Positions 45,663 through 56,861 of a stretch of 64,000 nt of DNA are shown here, piece by piece. A program made the position numbers and the translations under genes. The stretch's first letter is position 1. Every line of letters starts with the position of its first letter. Source of the stretch: Scedosporium boydii (Eukaryota; Ascomycota; Sordariomycetes; Microascales; Microascaceae); NCBI GenBank assembly GCA_002221725.1, contig NJFT01000094.1:1-64000 (forward strand), in the 5' to 3' direction. The notes beneath the pieces were generated by a model. The model was given only the letters and a program-made list of their open reading frames with translations, had not been told where the DNA came from and did not search any database.

Positions 45663-46787
45663 ATGGCGCAAGATGCAAGCCTCGAACCGGGAAGAGGGCT
45701 GGGGGACACGAAGAGCTTAACTGGCCGTTGTTTTTGCAAGAGTGTCCGTTTCACCATCACAATACCAGCCACCACCCTGCCGTTATCCGTTCATATATGC
45801 CACTGCACGATTTGCAGGTATACCCATGGGACGCCGTGCATCTTCCATGCGGTCCTCCTAAAGGGTTGCGCGCCAGACTTCGTAGCGCCTTCGAGAGATA
45901 CAGTCTTGTCTGGATACAAACACGCAACCGCACTAAGCGAGCGACTATTCTGCAAGACTTGCGGGTGTCACATCGGTGATGTCGATCTTGAGGCCGATGG
46001 GGAGGGGTTTACAGAATGGCGCGTTTCGAGCAGCATCTTTGAGACGCACAGCGAGGACATTTTCCGAATGACGTCTCACACATGCACCGAGTCTTCGCCG
46101 GGCGGGGGCCTGTATCAGTGGCTACCCGAGGTAGGAGGCCGACAACTGAGAGTCTGGAACCCGGTTTCAAAAGGGGCGGAGCAAACAGGCGATACCCTCG
46201 GCGGCGCTAGTCCTGGACTTGAGAACGCGGGAGGAGGAACCGACAGAGAGCTATGCGGAGAGTGCCACTGCGGTGGTGTCAGTTTCACGATCTCGAGGCC
46301 GTCTTCGAGGATCCTGCAGGATGAGAAGCTGAGGAAACTTGTATCACGTCTCGACAAGTCAAAGTGGCAGGCTATTCTGGATGTCTGCGACGACTGCCGC
46401 CTGGTAACCGGAGCCCACGTCGCTGCATGGGTGTTCATTCCACTCTCCTGTATTTATCCCTCATTGCCAGAGGATTTAAAACTCGGAACGTTAACAGTTT
46501 TCGAATCCAGCAAGGATGTATGGAGAGCCTTCTGCGGCGTTTGCGGCGCGACGGTATTTTACGAGAATAAAATCAAGAACAGGGAAAGAAGCGAGAGGGT
46601 CATCGACGTTGCGACTGGCATCCTCAGGACGCCTGACGGATCTGTCGGCAGAGGTTGGTTTACTTGGCACACTGAAAAAATCGTGTTCCAAGAGAGTGGT
46701 GATAGGTTCGACGCGACCTTCTCACGGGCTCTGAAGGCGGGGTTCGGGTCGTGGGGCCGGCATGAATATGGTGTTGGCGGCGGTTAA
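45663..46787 (+). CDS. Protein with two GFA/CENP-V domains
   Basis: Intronless 374-aa protein. Two zinc-binding GFA (glutathione-dependent formaldehyde-activating enzyme-like, CENP-V type) domains are visible. The first is about residues 20-112: GRCFCKSVRF, then HCTICR, and CKTCG near its end. The second is about residues 197-305: GECHCGGVSF, then CDDCRLVTGAH, and CGVCGATVF. Fungal members are usually of unknown substrate; glutathione adduct chemistry is the known link. The start at 45663 lies just before the domain with no better ATG upstream. Neighbouring genes do not suggest a pathway. Confidence 0.85.
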   Translation: MAQDASLEPGRGLGDTKSLTGRCFCKSVRFTITIPATTLPLSVHICHCTICRYTHGTPCIFHAVLLKGCAPDFVAPSRDTVLSGYKHATALSERLFCKTCGCHIGDVDLEADGEGFTEWRVSSSIFETHSEDIFRMTSHTCTESSPGGGLYQWLPEVGGRQLRVWNPVSKGAEQTGDTLGGASPGLENAGGGTDRELCGECHCGGVSFTISRPSSRILQDEKLRKLVSRLDKSKWQAILDVCDDCRLVTGAHVAAWVFIPLSCIYPSLPEDLKLGTLTVFESSKDVWRAFCGVCGATVFYENKIKNRERSERVIDVATGILRTPDGSVGRGWFTWHTEKIVFQESGDRFDATFSRALKAGFGSWGRHEYGVGGG

Positions 46788-47217
46788 GGCTCATTGCCGG
46801 ATTCTTAGCATAAAAGGTGCTTAGTTGTTTTGAGAATTTCCTTGCATTCCCGAGATGACCTGGCGAATGGCTATCTTGTCCATCTAGCAGTTGGGAAGGC
46901 TTTTAGCTCGATTTGGCCATGCACCCGCGAAATCTAAATCAAGACAGTGTTGGTTCGCGATGTCTTTCACGCCCACATGCGCTGTCTTCATCTTGCGTCC
47001 CTCCATGAGCGAGCACGCCAAGGGACGCCGTGAAGGCGACAGCCCCACCAAGCTCCTTCATTGTTCCTTCCTCCAACTCCAGCTCCACCCCACCGGTGTC
47101 GGAGCAAGTGATTTGTCCGTCTATAAATAAATCTCGGATTTCCCAATTAGCCCTGAGGTTGTCTGGCTCTGGATGTGGACACAAACTGTCACAAATCATC
47201 CCGACAGTTTCATAACC
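46788..47217. promoter_or_regulatory. Intergenic with TATA box for the thioredoxin-like gene
   Basis: About 430 bp. TATAAATA at 47122-47129 lies about 90 nt before the ATG at 47218. Confidence 0.5.
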
Positions 47218-47669
47218 ATGCCGATTATAACCGATTTTAAACTACCCGCCTCCGCTGGCGCCCTCGCGCTGGCCGGTCAATCGAGCGCCGCCTTTTTCAT
47301 CGCCTTCATAACTGCCGACGACCCGCACACGAATCAACCATGGTGCCCGGATGTCAGAGCTGCTTTGCCATATATTAAAGCAGCATTCTCCACAGACAGT
47401 GCACCGGGTTTGGCTTTTGTTTCGGTTGGACAGATCCCCGAGTAGGTTTCCTCGTCAATCCTTAACCCAGGCTATCCGGTCTGTGCTAACTTATGAAATC
47501 AAGATGGAAAGATAAAAACAACGTTTACCGGACTAAGTGGAACGTTCACAACGTGCCGACAGTGGTTCGCTTCGAGACCGTGAGCGGCGTGGTTAAAGAG
47601 ACCGGCCGCCTGGTGGAGGACGAGATCCTCAACGAGAAGAAGCTTGGAAACTTCATTAGACATCAATGA
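47218..47669 (+). CDS. TXNDC17-like thioredoxin-domain protein
   Basis: Small cytosolic protein of 129 aa, exons 47218-47441 and 47504-47669. It matches the DUF953/TXNDC17 (TRP14-like) thioredoxin family: SSAAFFIAFITADDP, then WCPDVRAALP at the active-site position, and NVHNVPTVVRFE with the cis-proline. The active site reads C-P-D-V, so the second cysteine of the WCPDC motif is absent. The protein may therefore act by a monothiol route or not as a disulfide reductase at all. Length is normal for the family. Confidence 0.8.
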
Positions 47670-48832
47670 CCAAATCAAGTCCCCGGGATAGCTTAACCGA
47701 GCAGCACTGGGATTGGGGTTGCTTCTTCTGAGGTCGCTTCAGGACTAGGTCAGTTGTCAAATACTATTGTGATAGATCAAATGTAAAGTTGATCAAACGC
47801 TTTCTCATGGAAGATCAACTGAGTCTAACTCGGGGATAACTCATACCAAGCCCGAGCGCTTCCATGTGTTGTCGGCAAAATTAGAAGACAACCTATTGAA
47901 GACTGAGCAGAAGCACACCGTGAATCGACGAGAGTTTGCCGGACTGGTGCCTCAATAGAACCGAATCAGAAGAACTTCGATATCAGTGTCCTCGTCATCA
48001 TAAAATACCATAATCAGCCTTTTAAGAATGGCGCGCTCCATTCAAATGCTCAGTTCTAACTGATAAGCTTCAACGTCATCAGGTTCTACGAGAAGATGAA
48101 TTTCCAGCTCGCAAGTCTTTCCTTTTAGAGGAGGGGTAATCTCCATGTTCTCAGCCACAACTTCTCAGCCGCCTCCGGAAAGCTGTGGAAAATTGCCGAA
48201 ACAAGAACGGTAGACAGGACGGGATGTAGGCCTGAAAAGCATGTCCGGGGTGCAGACTTCGTATTGATGCTCAAGACGCTGGTAATGCGATCTGTAGTGC
48301 AAGGGGAGAGGGGAGCGGTTCCGCCTGGAACCTGTCAAGCTTCCCCTAAAAATGGGATTCTAACCCAAAAGGCAACGCACAGCCCCAGTCTAATGGTCAG
48401 CTTTTTAAAAGCCTTAAGTGATTGGACAAGAAACTCGGGAAGATTACCACGAATGAGCTATTTTGGCGATCAGCCCTACAAGAGTCGAGGGCCCCTGGAG
48501 AGAGTTTAAGCGTAATTCGTTGAGGAATCACGTTTTTGGTTCTGGAAACGAGCACTCGTGGAAGCAGGGGCCGCCTCACCAATCCCAATGACTCGGCGCG
48601 ACCGAGCTGCAAGTATTTAAGCTGGTCAGAAATTCTTGGCATTGGAACTTTTGTCGTGACAGCACAAAGCTAGCTTCTCAAGACTTAGAGATGGGGGATG
48701 CAACAAGATGGATTTCTTTCTACGAAGTATAAGAAGGTGGCTGGCCATCATGGCTAAGAGGCGTTTTTGTTGATTCACATCCACTGATCTCCCAACCTAT
48801 CTCTGCATTCGGGCATACATCGAGACATCAAA
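47670..48832. other. Intergenic
   Basis: About 1.16 kb with no open frame that looks like a gene. It holds the promoter of the HHE-domain gene. Confidence 0.45.
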
Positions 48833-49852
48833 ATGGCTCCCGTTTACGCCGACCAGCCCTTCAAGCTTCTTCACACGCCAATCTATGAGCTCCCAAAAGG
48901 TGAAAAGGTATGATGGCCCAGGCAGACCTTCCAGGATTTGTAGTCCAATTCCATTCGGCCACCTTGATAGCATTATCGATACACAATACTGATATCATGT
49001 TTCTTTTAAGCCCGACTTCATACAAAGTCTAGCGAGTGACATGGTCCTGGTTCATAATATCCTCATTCGAGGCCTCAACTCCATCATCCTACAAGCTCCG
49101 CATATCCAACCGGAGGACGAGATTGCATTCTGCCAGTATATTCTGCACTGGTCACAGTTCCTCGAGATCCACCACTCCGGCGAGGAAAAATATTTCTTCC
49201 CGGCCGTTGAACGCCTTAGTGGCCAGAAGGGCCTAATGACAGTCAACGTGGATCAGCACGACAAATTTCACGCTCAGGCGGATGACTTTGCCGACTATGC
49301 GAAGGCTTGTATCGCTGGGACTGAGAAATTCAGTCGCGAGGAGGTCATTAAGCGCGTCGACTCGTTTGCGGAAAGCCTCGTTACCCACCTCAACGACGAG
49401 ATCCCAACAATACTGGGCCTGCGGGAGTTTGGACTCGAGAAGATGAAGCCACTGATGGCAGTTGTAGAGAAAGAGGTTCAAGAAGGCATGGTGAGTGATC
49501 CTGCCTGTTCCCAACCCTTCCCTTGGTCGTTGTTTCGTTCGGTTTCTCTCTTTTTTTTTTTTTTTTTTTCTTTACTTTTCCTCGTTTGGATGTGCGGAGT
49601 TACATACACGTCTGCTAACACTCGTGGTAGGGATCCATGACATTCACAGGCGGCCTGCCATGGTTTCTCTGCAGCAACGATGTGGGATTCGAGGGTGGAT
49701 TGTGGGCAGACTTCCCGCCAGGCGTTGCACCGAAGGTCATCTCCTTTGTCTGTCGCCATTTTACATTTGGAGTCCATGCGGACTGGTGGAAATTCGGGCC
49801 CTGTGACCGATTCGGCAAGCTTCAGCCATTGTATGCTGGACCTAAGGAGTGA
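48833..49852 (+). CDS. Hemerythrin-like HHE cation-binding protein
   Basis: Protein of about 258 aa, exons 48833-48907, 49011-49490 and 49631-49852. A four-helix HHE domain covers about residues 30-175. Ligand-type residues are seen at VLVHNIL, HWSQFLEIHHSGEEKYFFP, DQHDKFHAQ and THLNDEIPTI, which fits a di-iron hemerythrin-like site. The C-terminal 75 residues are Trp-rich (GGLPWFL, HADWWKFGP) and conserved-looking. Fungal relatives are poorly characterised; oxygen or metal sensing is only a guess. The second intron has a T18-T19 tract before its acceptor. Confidence 0.85.
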
Positions 49853-50125
49853 AGAAGAAAGGTTGGAACGCGGATAGATGTTGTCAAATATTCTTCATCG
49901 TCTTGTGGTCTTTTTATTCGGAGTCTCGGGACAAGGATCTAAGTAGTAAATAGAATAATGCCACAGAGAGGGATGGCCTCGTAATTAGGGAGTCCTAATT
50001 AATTGATTTTTTATCCAGGTTTTGAAACTACTGAAAAGACCGAGGAGCTTAACAACGCCTGCCTCGGCTTTCGTAAACGACAGTTCGGTAAATAAACAGC
50101 AAAAAGCGAAATGGAAGAAAAAAAA

Positions 50126-50157
<32 letters not shown>

Positions 50158-50241
50158 AAAAAAAAAAAAGCAAAAGGAAAAGAAGGAAAACAAGATCCGC
50201 GGCTAATGAGGGAAAAAGAAAAAAAATGAAATTCTTGAGAT
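49853..50241. other. Intergenic with long A tracts
   Basis: Contains two A runs separated by one G (50118-50144 and 50146-50169), then A/G-rich sequence. An A8 run at 50219-50226, read as T8 on the minus strand, is the likely RNA polymerase III terminator of the tRNA gene. Confidence 0.6.
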
Positions 50242-50323
50242 GCACTAGCCCGGAATCGAACCGGGGGCTAGTCGAAGCTGCGCTAGGTGGCAACGACCAA
50301 TTTTACCACTAAACCACTAGTGC
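50242..50323 (-). tRNA. tRNA-Gly(GCC) with 12-nt intron
   Basis: Acceptor arms GCACTAG and CTAGTGC pair fully. The D arm has the A-box-like TGGTTTAGTGG, and the T arm CCCGG-TTCGATT-CCGGG carries the B box. The anticodon stem GGTCG/CGACT encloses TTGCCA plus 13 more bases. This gives anticodon GCC with a 12-nt intron one base 3' of the anticodon, the standard position. T8 lies 15 nt downstream. Confidence 0.93.
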
Positions 50324-50870
50324 CTGTCTTTCTTTTGATTGACTCCTGCGTCCTTGGCAAGACTTTTCTTGGAGAGACAGAGCAAGAATGGTCAACATGT
50401 GGCCCGTGTTTTGTGCTTTTGAGAATTTTGAGTGTCATTCAGGAGAGGGGGCGCCTCTTCCATAATCCAAACAAACGGCTTCGCTTTTTTTTCCGAACTG
50501 AGAAGACGTCGAATAATTAGGATGGCGGGAGCGAATGACAGTCGCAGATACCGGCAAGTATCACCTCATAAACTCACGGGGATTCTACGCAGAGGAGATA
50601 AAAATTCAAGCTAGGAAATACCGGCGGTCGAAATTGAAAGTGGCATTGGCTCATGAGTGACGGCATCGAGCACACCTTTGAGCTCTCTCTGCGGCTATGA
50701 TCCCAGTCCACGTATCGTCGCCAATAGGCTACAATCCTTCGTTGGCCCAGTCTACCTCGATATCTCGTCCATCAACGCAACCGGCCATCTCGAGATAAGA
50801 GAACGCCCCCTGCCATTCTCAATTGGCGAGAGGGCATCCACCAGAGAGAAATGACGCTAACCACAGGCTC
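50324..50870. other. Intergenic
   Basis: About 545 bp upstream of the tRNA gene. No gene is recognised. Confidence 0.4.
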
Positions 50871-51671
50871 TCACACAGTTGCCTTCACGGCGTCCTTGAT
50901 AGCAGAGGTCGCCTCATCGACGTTGAGTTTTGGAGTATCGCGTAGGACGTACCGGATCTCGAGTCCCATGCCCCAGTTATCCTCCCGCCACGTTTGGTAA
51001 TGCGAGTCAAGAATCATGATTTGGCCTTCGCTCGGCTTCCTCCTCCCAATTTTTTCCGTGAAGCGGGCAGCCCAGCGCAAGACACCTAGGTCAGAGTAGG
51101 CCACTCCAATGTTTTGGGGGGGGGGGGGGGGGGGGGGATGTAGATCATATAGGTGTGCATACGGTCCGGTTCGAAGAAGTCAAAGGGCCTCTCAGACACG
51201 AGGTCCCAGCGTTTGCAGGTAATTTCCACCATGGGTCTGTAGTAGTCAGCCCTCTGACAGGTAAAGCCATCAGCGTCCTTGGGGTCTGGTAGCCTGTAGC
51301 CGCCGGTATCTATTACACCTGTAAGTATTGCAATTAAAACTATAAATATATATCCTAGGATTCAGTGTAGGCGTGGGAGTGTCGGCGGCGGCATCGGCTC
51401 GACGGGCAATGATCGACTGGGAAGGGAGCTCATTGGCATCGATAGTATGGTGAGCAGCTGTAAGAGCATCCGCGTCACCAACAGGCAGGAAAGTGGGCGT
51501 GGCGGAGAAGGCAACCGGGCAACCGGGGACAGTAGGCGCAGCATCGAAGGTGTCGAGTGAGGAGATGCGTTTCGCGGTTTCGAACTGGCGCGGATCGAGA
51601 GCAGCGGCAGCGGCAGTAGGAGACGCCACGAAAGGCAAAGCGATCACGAGGATCAACGGTAGAGCGCGCAT
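50871..51671 (-). CDS. Possible secreted protein of unknown family, gene model uncertain
   Basis: The minus strand from 51671 encodes a signal peptide (MRALPLILVIALPFVASPTAA) and about 110 further residues in one frame. A later stretch in another frame (about 51312 to 51190) reads smoothly through GFTCQRADYYRPMVEITC to FDFFEPD. A third (from about 51104) runs through AYSDLGVLRWAARF to the stop at 50871. The second and third join well if GTATGC at about 51161 and an AG just before TGGCCTAC are spliced, removing a 68-nt intron that contains the G22/C22 run. The first and second lack a GT donor (GATATA where GTATAT would fit). It may be a gene with a damaged splice site. No family is recognised. 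Confidence 0.35.
51116..51137 (+). repeat. G22 homopolymer
   Basis: Twenty-two G on the plus strand, inside the proposed intron of the uncertain secreted-protein gene. The length may vary or be misread. Confidence 0.9.
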
Positions 51672-52988
51672 CTTGGCCTGATTCAAGATATGTCAGTCGA
51701 AGGATTGAGTACAAGCCAGGGTAAAGTACGTATTAGCATTTGAGGAGCTCACCTGGTCAGAAAATTGGCTGAGTCGAAAGAATTTTGGTCTCAGATTCCG
51801 CAGATTTGGCTGGGTTGAGAGAGAAGACGCAGACGCGATATTTTCTTGGCTCATGTTTACTTGAGAGATCAGCGGCATCGAGGAAGGAGCAAGTAGTTAA
51901 CGATTCACTGACACGAATATCTATTCACGAATTTCCATCGCGACATCCTTTCCACTCCGAAACTGGGGTCGCGTCTTGTCCCGAATCGAATATTCACGAG
52001 ATCTATCCAAGCGCGTCACCTCTCGTCGACTACCAAATTGGACCTCATCGCCCCCGATGTTCTGCAGGCTACAAGAATGGACCGGCAGTATACTGAATCC
52101 ACCCTAGAAACTTTTTTCGCTAACTCATGATACGTGTATCACCGCCAGCCCTTATGAAGATGATTAAAGTATTGGTATCTGAGACCCTAGAGCGATGCAC
52201 ATACTAGTGATCCTGTCTATGCTTAATCCTGCCCAACTGCCTCGAAGAGGTGGGTTTTAACGACTGCATCGGGTATTGATTAGTAGTTGACGACGAGTTG
52301 ACGTCGAGTATTACCGCGTGTTGCTCTTGAAGAACTCACGAGCCAGCGATATGCATGCCCTGTCCCAAGAGAGAGTCTTAAGCTTGCAGACTGATCATGG
52401 AAATTTCCCTCCGCCATGGTGTAGCCCAGGGAGTTTGGAGTCTTTGGACAAACCAAGCAGAACCTGGCCCAAGAGGGCCAAGACCCAAGAATCTCTGGAA
52501 GTACCGCTAGGCAGGAATTTCCGCACCGGAGATATTAAAGTGTGCCCAAAGGTGTCAGCGGTCGCGTTAGCCGGCTTGGCCTGCCCTCTTGCCCCAGACC
52601 CCAAAAGTTAAAATGGGCCCCGCCCACTGCGCCGCACACGATAAGGATTTGGGAGCCTAAAATAACCCATGCGCCTCCATGAAGCGTCGCGAATGCACAT
52701 TCCAGCTTCAGCCACCACACCTTCTTGATTCCTTCCAGCTAACCGATTGGCTCATATTCATCAAACGAAATCCAACTGCTTTGGGAAGCGCCAAAGGGTC
52801 ATGCGTCAGTGACCACACCACGGCCAAGGGCCAGGCGAAGGATTTTGATCAAATCCAGGCAGACGGTTCATATTACCAGATGATAGTTATATAGATGGCC
52901 GAGCTCTCTCAAATTACCCTAGTTCTATGTTCCATCCTGGACGACTGACAATTAATGCAATTCGAACGTCCACGTACCACATTGAGCA
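51672..52988. other. Intergenic
   Basis: About 1.3 kb. Open frames (for example 52318-52611) show no family features. It holds the promoter of the membrane protein at 52989. Confidence 0.4.
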
Positions 52989-53585
52989 ATGAGGCCTAGA
53001 GCTCCCGATTTCGATGGCTTGGAGCAGGCCATCTTGCGCGCGATTGCCGTCGGTCTGGGCGTAGCTATCCTGACGCTATACATTTACGACACTGTCAGTG
53101 TTGGCTTGGTAATCTACGTGGCATATGTAGCGGTTCGTTTGGGATATTTCCTCGTCTACGCTGGGCTAATTCAGATATTTCATTACGATTCTAACGTGGA
53201 TACTTATCATCAGGCTGGCTGGACCATCATCTACAACGCGGTGGATCTCTTTCTTCTTCTCGACAAAAGCCGACGATTCCCCCGGCCTTGGCCATGGTTA
53301 TATGCTCTGTTAGAATTCATCAGCACGGTCCTAACAGCTGCCGCTGGTGTTTTCACAGTACTCTCGGGCTTTCTCTTGGTTTTTAACGATAACTATTCTC
53401 GAGTACTGGTAGCAGCAGCGATGAACTTTATTCTTAGATATGTGGCACCCAACTCCTTGCCTTTTAAGACTGGAGCGGTTTCTAATCCCTGCCCAAGCGT
53501 AATGCATTTTATCCTCTTCATTTGGCTGGGCGATTGCTGCGGATTAGCCCGCGATAAGTCTTCGGATCCGTTGTTAAATCGATAA
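52989..53585 (+). CDS. Small multi-pass membrane protein of unknown function
   Basis: Protein of 198 aa with four to five hydrophobic segments: about residues 13-33 (AILRAIAVGLGVAILTLYIY), 37-62, 75-92 (WTIIYNAVDLFLLL), 105-130 (LLEFISTVLTAAAGVFTVLSG) and a weaker one near the end. The hydrophobic layout is like small fungal MARVEL-type proteins, but I cannot confirm a family. A possible intron in the last third cannot be excluded, since residues 150-175 fit less well. Confidence 0.55.
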   Translation: MRPRAPDFDGLEQAILRAIAVGLGVAILTLYIYDTVSVGLVIYVAYVAVRLGYFLVYAGLIQIFHYDSNVDTYHQAGWTIIYNAVDLFLLLDKSRRFPRPWPWLYALLEFISTVLTAAAGVFTVLSGFLLVFNDNYSRVLVAAAMNFILRYVAPNSLPFKTGAVSNPCPSVMHFILFIWLGDCCGLARDKSSDPLLNR

Positions 53586-54834
53586 TCCGAGGACTCCTCT
53601 GGCCATCACCCACCCAAAAGACAAGTCTTGATTTGATACCCATGTACAAGTATTATCAATTTGAATCGCTGCTTGTAGCGAGTACATCTTCACGTTTCGG
53701 TTTAGGGAGGTGATTGTGTTTAGTACGGACGCCAGGAGACATAAGTTCCCAAGGGCGACGAGAATGTTGATATCTAATGGGAAGAGATGGTGAGATATTT
53801 ACAAGCCTGTTAGCCAAGTGCCATGAAACCATACGCCTGCGCCTATTCCCCGATCATTCTCGAGCTTCCAATATTGCCGTGTTCGGCGTGATGATAAAAT
53901 GTCGGACACAAACAGTTTAAAAGAAGGCGACTTCCAGGCAGTCCAGTGGCCATTCACAACTCAAAATTGAACATGGGTTACGACTGGATTAATCTCCATT
54001 GTACCGACTCCCAATTTTTAAGTCAAGATGGCGAGGAGAATTTTCCTGTTATCGGCCGGGAATACTTCGCCCTCTCCGCTGGTTCGAAGTTCCAAGACAA
54101 CGGATTCACTCGTACTAAATTAGTACGATTGTCAATACTTGTCTACATTCCCGGCAGTATATTGCTAAATGCTGTACTATTTGCACTACGCCACAGTACG
54201 AAGTCCTTCAGGTGATGTGTCCAGGCAACGTGGGTATGGTTTGGTTGGCATTGGCCAAATCATAATGAAGCGAGGAGTCGTCTTGGTGTTCTTAGCCCTC
54301 CTTCACAGTCCATCTGGCTCCTCTATTCGGCCACCGTCACCTGGGCGTGAGAGCGTGGGCGCCGCGAAAGGCAATCAACGGTTTACTACTGGAGTACGTA
54401 GGATGGTTGCGTAATGAATAAACGAGTTGACGCATGTTGACCTATCGGTTCTATTCGATTCGTTAATTCTCCCCGAGATCCATCAGGCTGAATACCCTCA
54501 CGCCGCAGGACAATAATCGTCATCATTCTAGTTGGTGTATGTGCTATTCAAAGGCAATGATGTTATCTGCAGGCAGGTACTAGATCTACGTGAAAAAGGA
54601 GTAAATGCTATTAGTATCACATTATATCAATCATAGTGCCGAAGTGGACTGCTCGGGTGTCGGCACTCGACAAAGTTCTCGGCGCAAGTGTGCGGGCGAG
54701 CATTGCAGGCTGGTGGTCATAAATACCTTGGATTTCGCGCCTACGGCGATCGAACTCTGGGGTGCCAAGGCCTTGGCTTGATACAGCTTCAGCCTGTATA
54801 TTGAAATCGCCGTCTCACTCTCTCCCTCTTTGCC
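53586..54834. other. Intergenic
   Basis: About 1.25 kb without a convincing gene. Short open frames (53946-54215, 54169-54414) look accidental. It holds the promoter of the dioxygenase gene. Confidence 0.4.
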
Positions 54835-56164
54835 ATGGTGAACCTCACCCGTCTTCTTGGATGCGCCCTTCTCGCGGGAGTTGCGTTGGGACACCCTGGT
54901 GGCCAGGGCCAAAGCAATGCCATGTCGCATAACGAGCGTCGTGCATTCCGCACCAGGACTCGCCGGAGCCTGGAGGCATGCTCCGAGAAACTAGAGCAAG
55001 ACCGTACCCTCCATCGTGCGGCTGTGAAGAGAGCAGACGTCTTCCGGAAACATAGCAAGCGCGGGCTCTCTCGCCGCGACACCCCTGCGGTTCTCGCAAC
55101 CGACCACTCCGTCCAGGTCGATGCATCCGTGCTGGAGAGTCCTCACGATCTGGATGTGACGCTCTTCGAGTCCCCGACCGCATGCATCGTTTTCCCCGAG
55201 GGGGAAATTGGGCCGTTTTGGGTTAAGGGAGAACACATCCGCGACGACTTGATTGATGACGAGTCTGGTGTCCCGCTCCACCTCCACGCTCAATTCATCG
55301 ACGTCAACACCTGCAAGCCTATTCCGGACCTTTATATGGATGTGTGGAATGCCAACTCAACTGGTGTATACAGGTAAGCTACTCTCACAACGCCTGAACT
55401 TCTTGGCCACCACCATCACCCTGAAGTACGCGGAAAAGCTCACATTTTGGAATGAACAGCGGCGTGCAGTCACCAATGAATGGCAACCCGGCCGACGATT
55501 CAAACCTTGTTAAAGCGGCTCTCCGCGGTATCCAGAAGACTGATGAAGACGGCGTCGCCACCTTCAAAACCCTGTTCCCGTAAGACACTATTAAGCCAAC
55601 CCCTATCATATCAACCGTAAAGAGTTACATGCTTGGCTGACACATGAAATTGAAACCCGTTGCAGTGGTCATTATGGCGGACGTTGCGTCCACGTGCACG
55701 TCGTGGCTCACTTGAACGCAGAGCTGCTGCCGAACAACACCCTCACTGGGGGATCTGTGTCGCACATTGGGCAGCTCTTCTTCGACCAGGCACTTGTCGA
55801 TGAGGTTGAAAAGGTGGCTCCTTATAAGGATAACACTGCGATCATTACCACCAACGAACGAGACCATGTTGTCAACTACGAGACCGTGGACTCTGAGTCA
55901 GATCCTTTCTTCTATTACACGTTGCTTGGGGACTCTGTTGAGGATGGCATTCTCGCGTGGATCACCATTGGAGTCGATGCCACTCAGGATTACGAAACAC
56001 AATGCGGGGCTGAGTTGGGTGAGGATGGAGGCAAGATGTGCGAGATAACTGGCAATTTTGGTATTCCTGGTGGCTTTGGAGGTCCCGGTGGCTTCCCCGG
56101 AGGCCCTGGAGGGTTCCCTGGAGGTCCTGGTGCTCCTGGAGGTCCGGGTGTTACCCCTCCATAG
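54835..56164 (+). CDS. Secreted intradiol ring-cleavage dioxygenase with Gly/Pro tail
   Basis: Extracellular catechol-type dioxygenase of about 385 aa. Exons 54835-55373, 55460-55579 and 55666-56164. A signal peptide (MVNLTRLLGCALLAGVALG) is followed by a propeptide-like region. The catalytic domain includes TACIVFPEGEIGPFWVKGE, the NSTGVYSG motif (Tyr179), and PGHYGGRCVHVHV (Tyr223, His229, His231). These are the expected two-Tyr, two-His iron(III) ligands. The last roughly 32 residues are a collagen-like repeat of GGFPGGPGG and GAPGGPG units. Such secreted enzymes act on catechols from plant or lignin material. Their tails vary between fungi, and the role of this one is not known. Confidence 0.9.
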
Positions 56165-56861
56165 CAGCCGTAGATACGTCTTTTGAGTGGCATATTTCCC
56201 TAGGCATTTATTTAGCCTCTTCGTGGACATCGACATCTGGGTTTTCAGAGTTTGGTAAGGGTCATTTTCACGTCCTGTCAAGATGTCTAGGGGCGGGGAA
56301 GGTTAAGAGAGGTTGCTGGTGGCGAAGGTTCTTATCCCAATCATGCGGTGTTCTTCTGCCAGGCCTACCAGGAGATTCTTGGTCGTTCGCAGGATCATTG
56401 TGCCCTCGCCCGTGTCCTTGAATATTGAATCATGCCGTTACGGTATTACCATTTACAGCGCCAACTGTAAAAATCAAGCCGACCAACGTTTTCCCAGGCA
56501 ATAAAATAAACTTCCTTAGCACAGAAAAGAAATAGAAAATACCAAGCAAAGAAATCTTTTAAATTTTCGTACAGATTCATGACTCGTTTGAAGCTAATCG
56601 TATCAGTAACTCACCTCACATAACATTAAAACACGCCCAAAATTCCCCGCCGTTTGTCATCGCCAAATAACACATGTCCTCAGGCAATGAGAAGAGGAAA
56701 ATGCAAATCGAACCGCCATCGTACAGCAATCTCAAAACACTTGGGCGTCTGGGCCATCGGCCGCTTGTTAAAAAAAACCACCGTTCTCAACCTCCCGCAC
56801 TCTCGCCTGGCTGGTGCATGGGCGATCAAGGAGAAATCCGCATAATGTGGCCAGTTTCTTT
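56165..56861. other. Convergent intergenic spacer
   Basis: About 700 bp between the convergent dioxygenase and rhodopsin-domain genes. It contains A/AG-rich stretches near 56520-56560. No gene is seen. Confidence 0.5.

Noticed and set aside
50022..50312. 96-codon plus-strand lysine-rich frame
   Set aside because: Produced by the A tracts and overlapping the tRNA gene.
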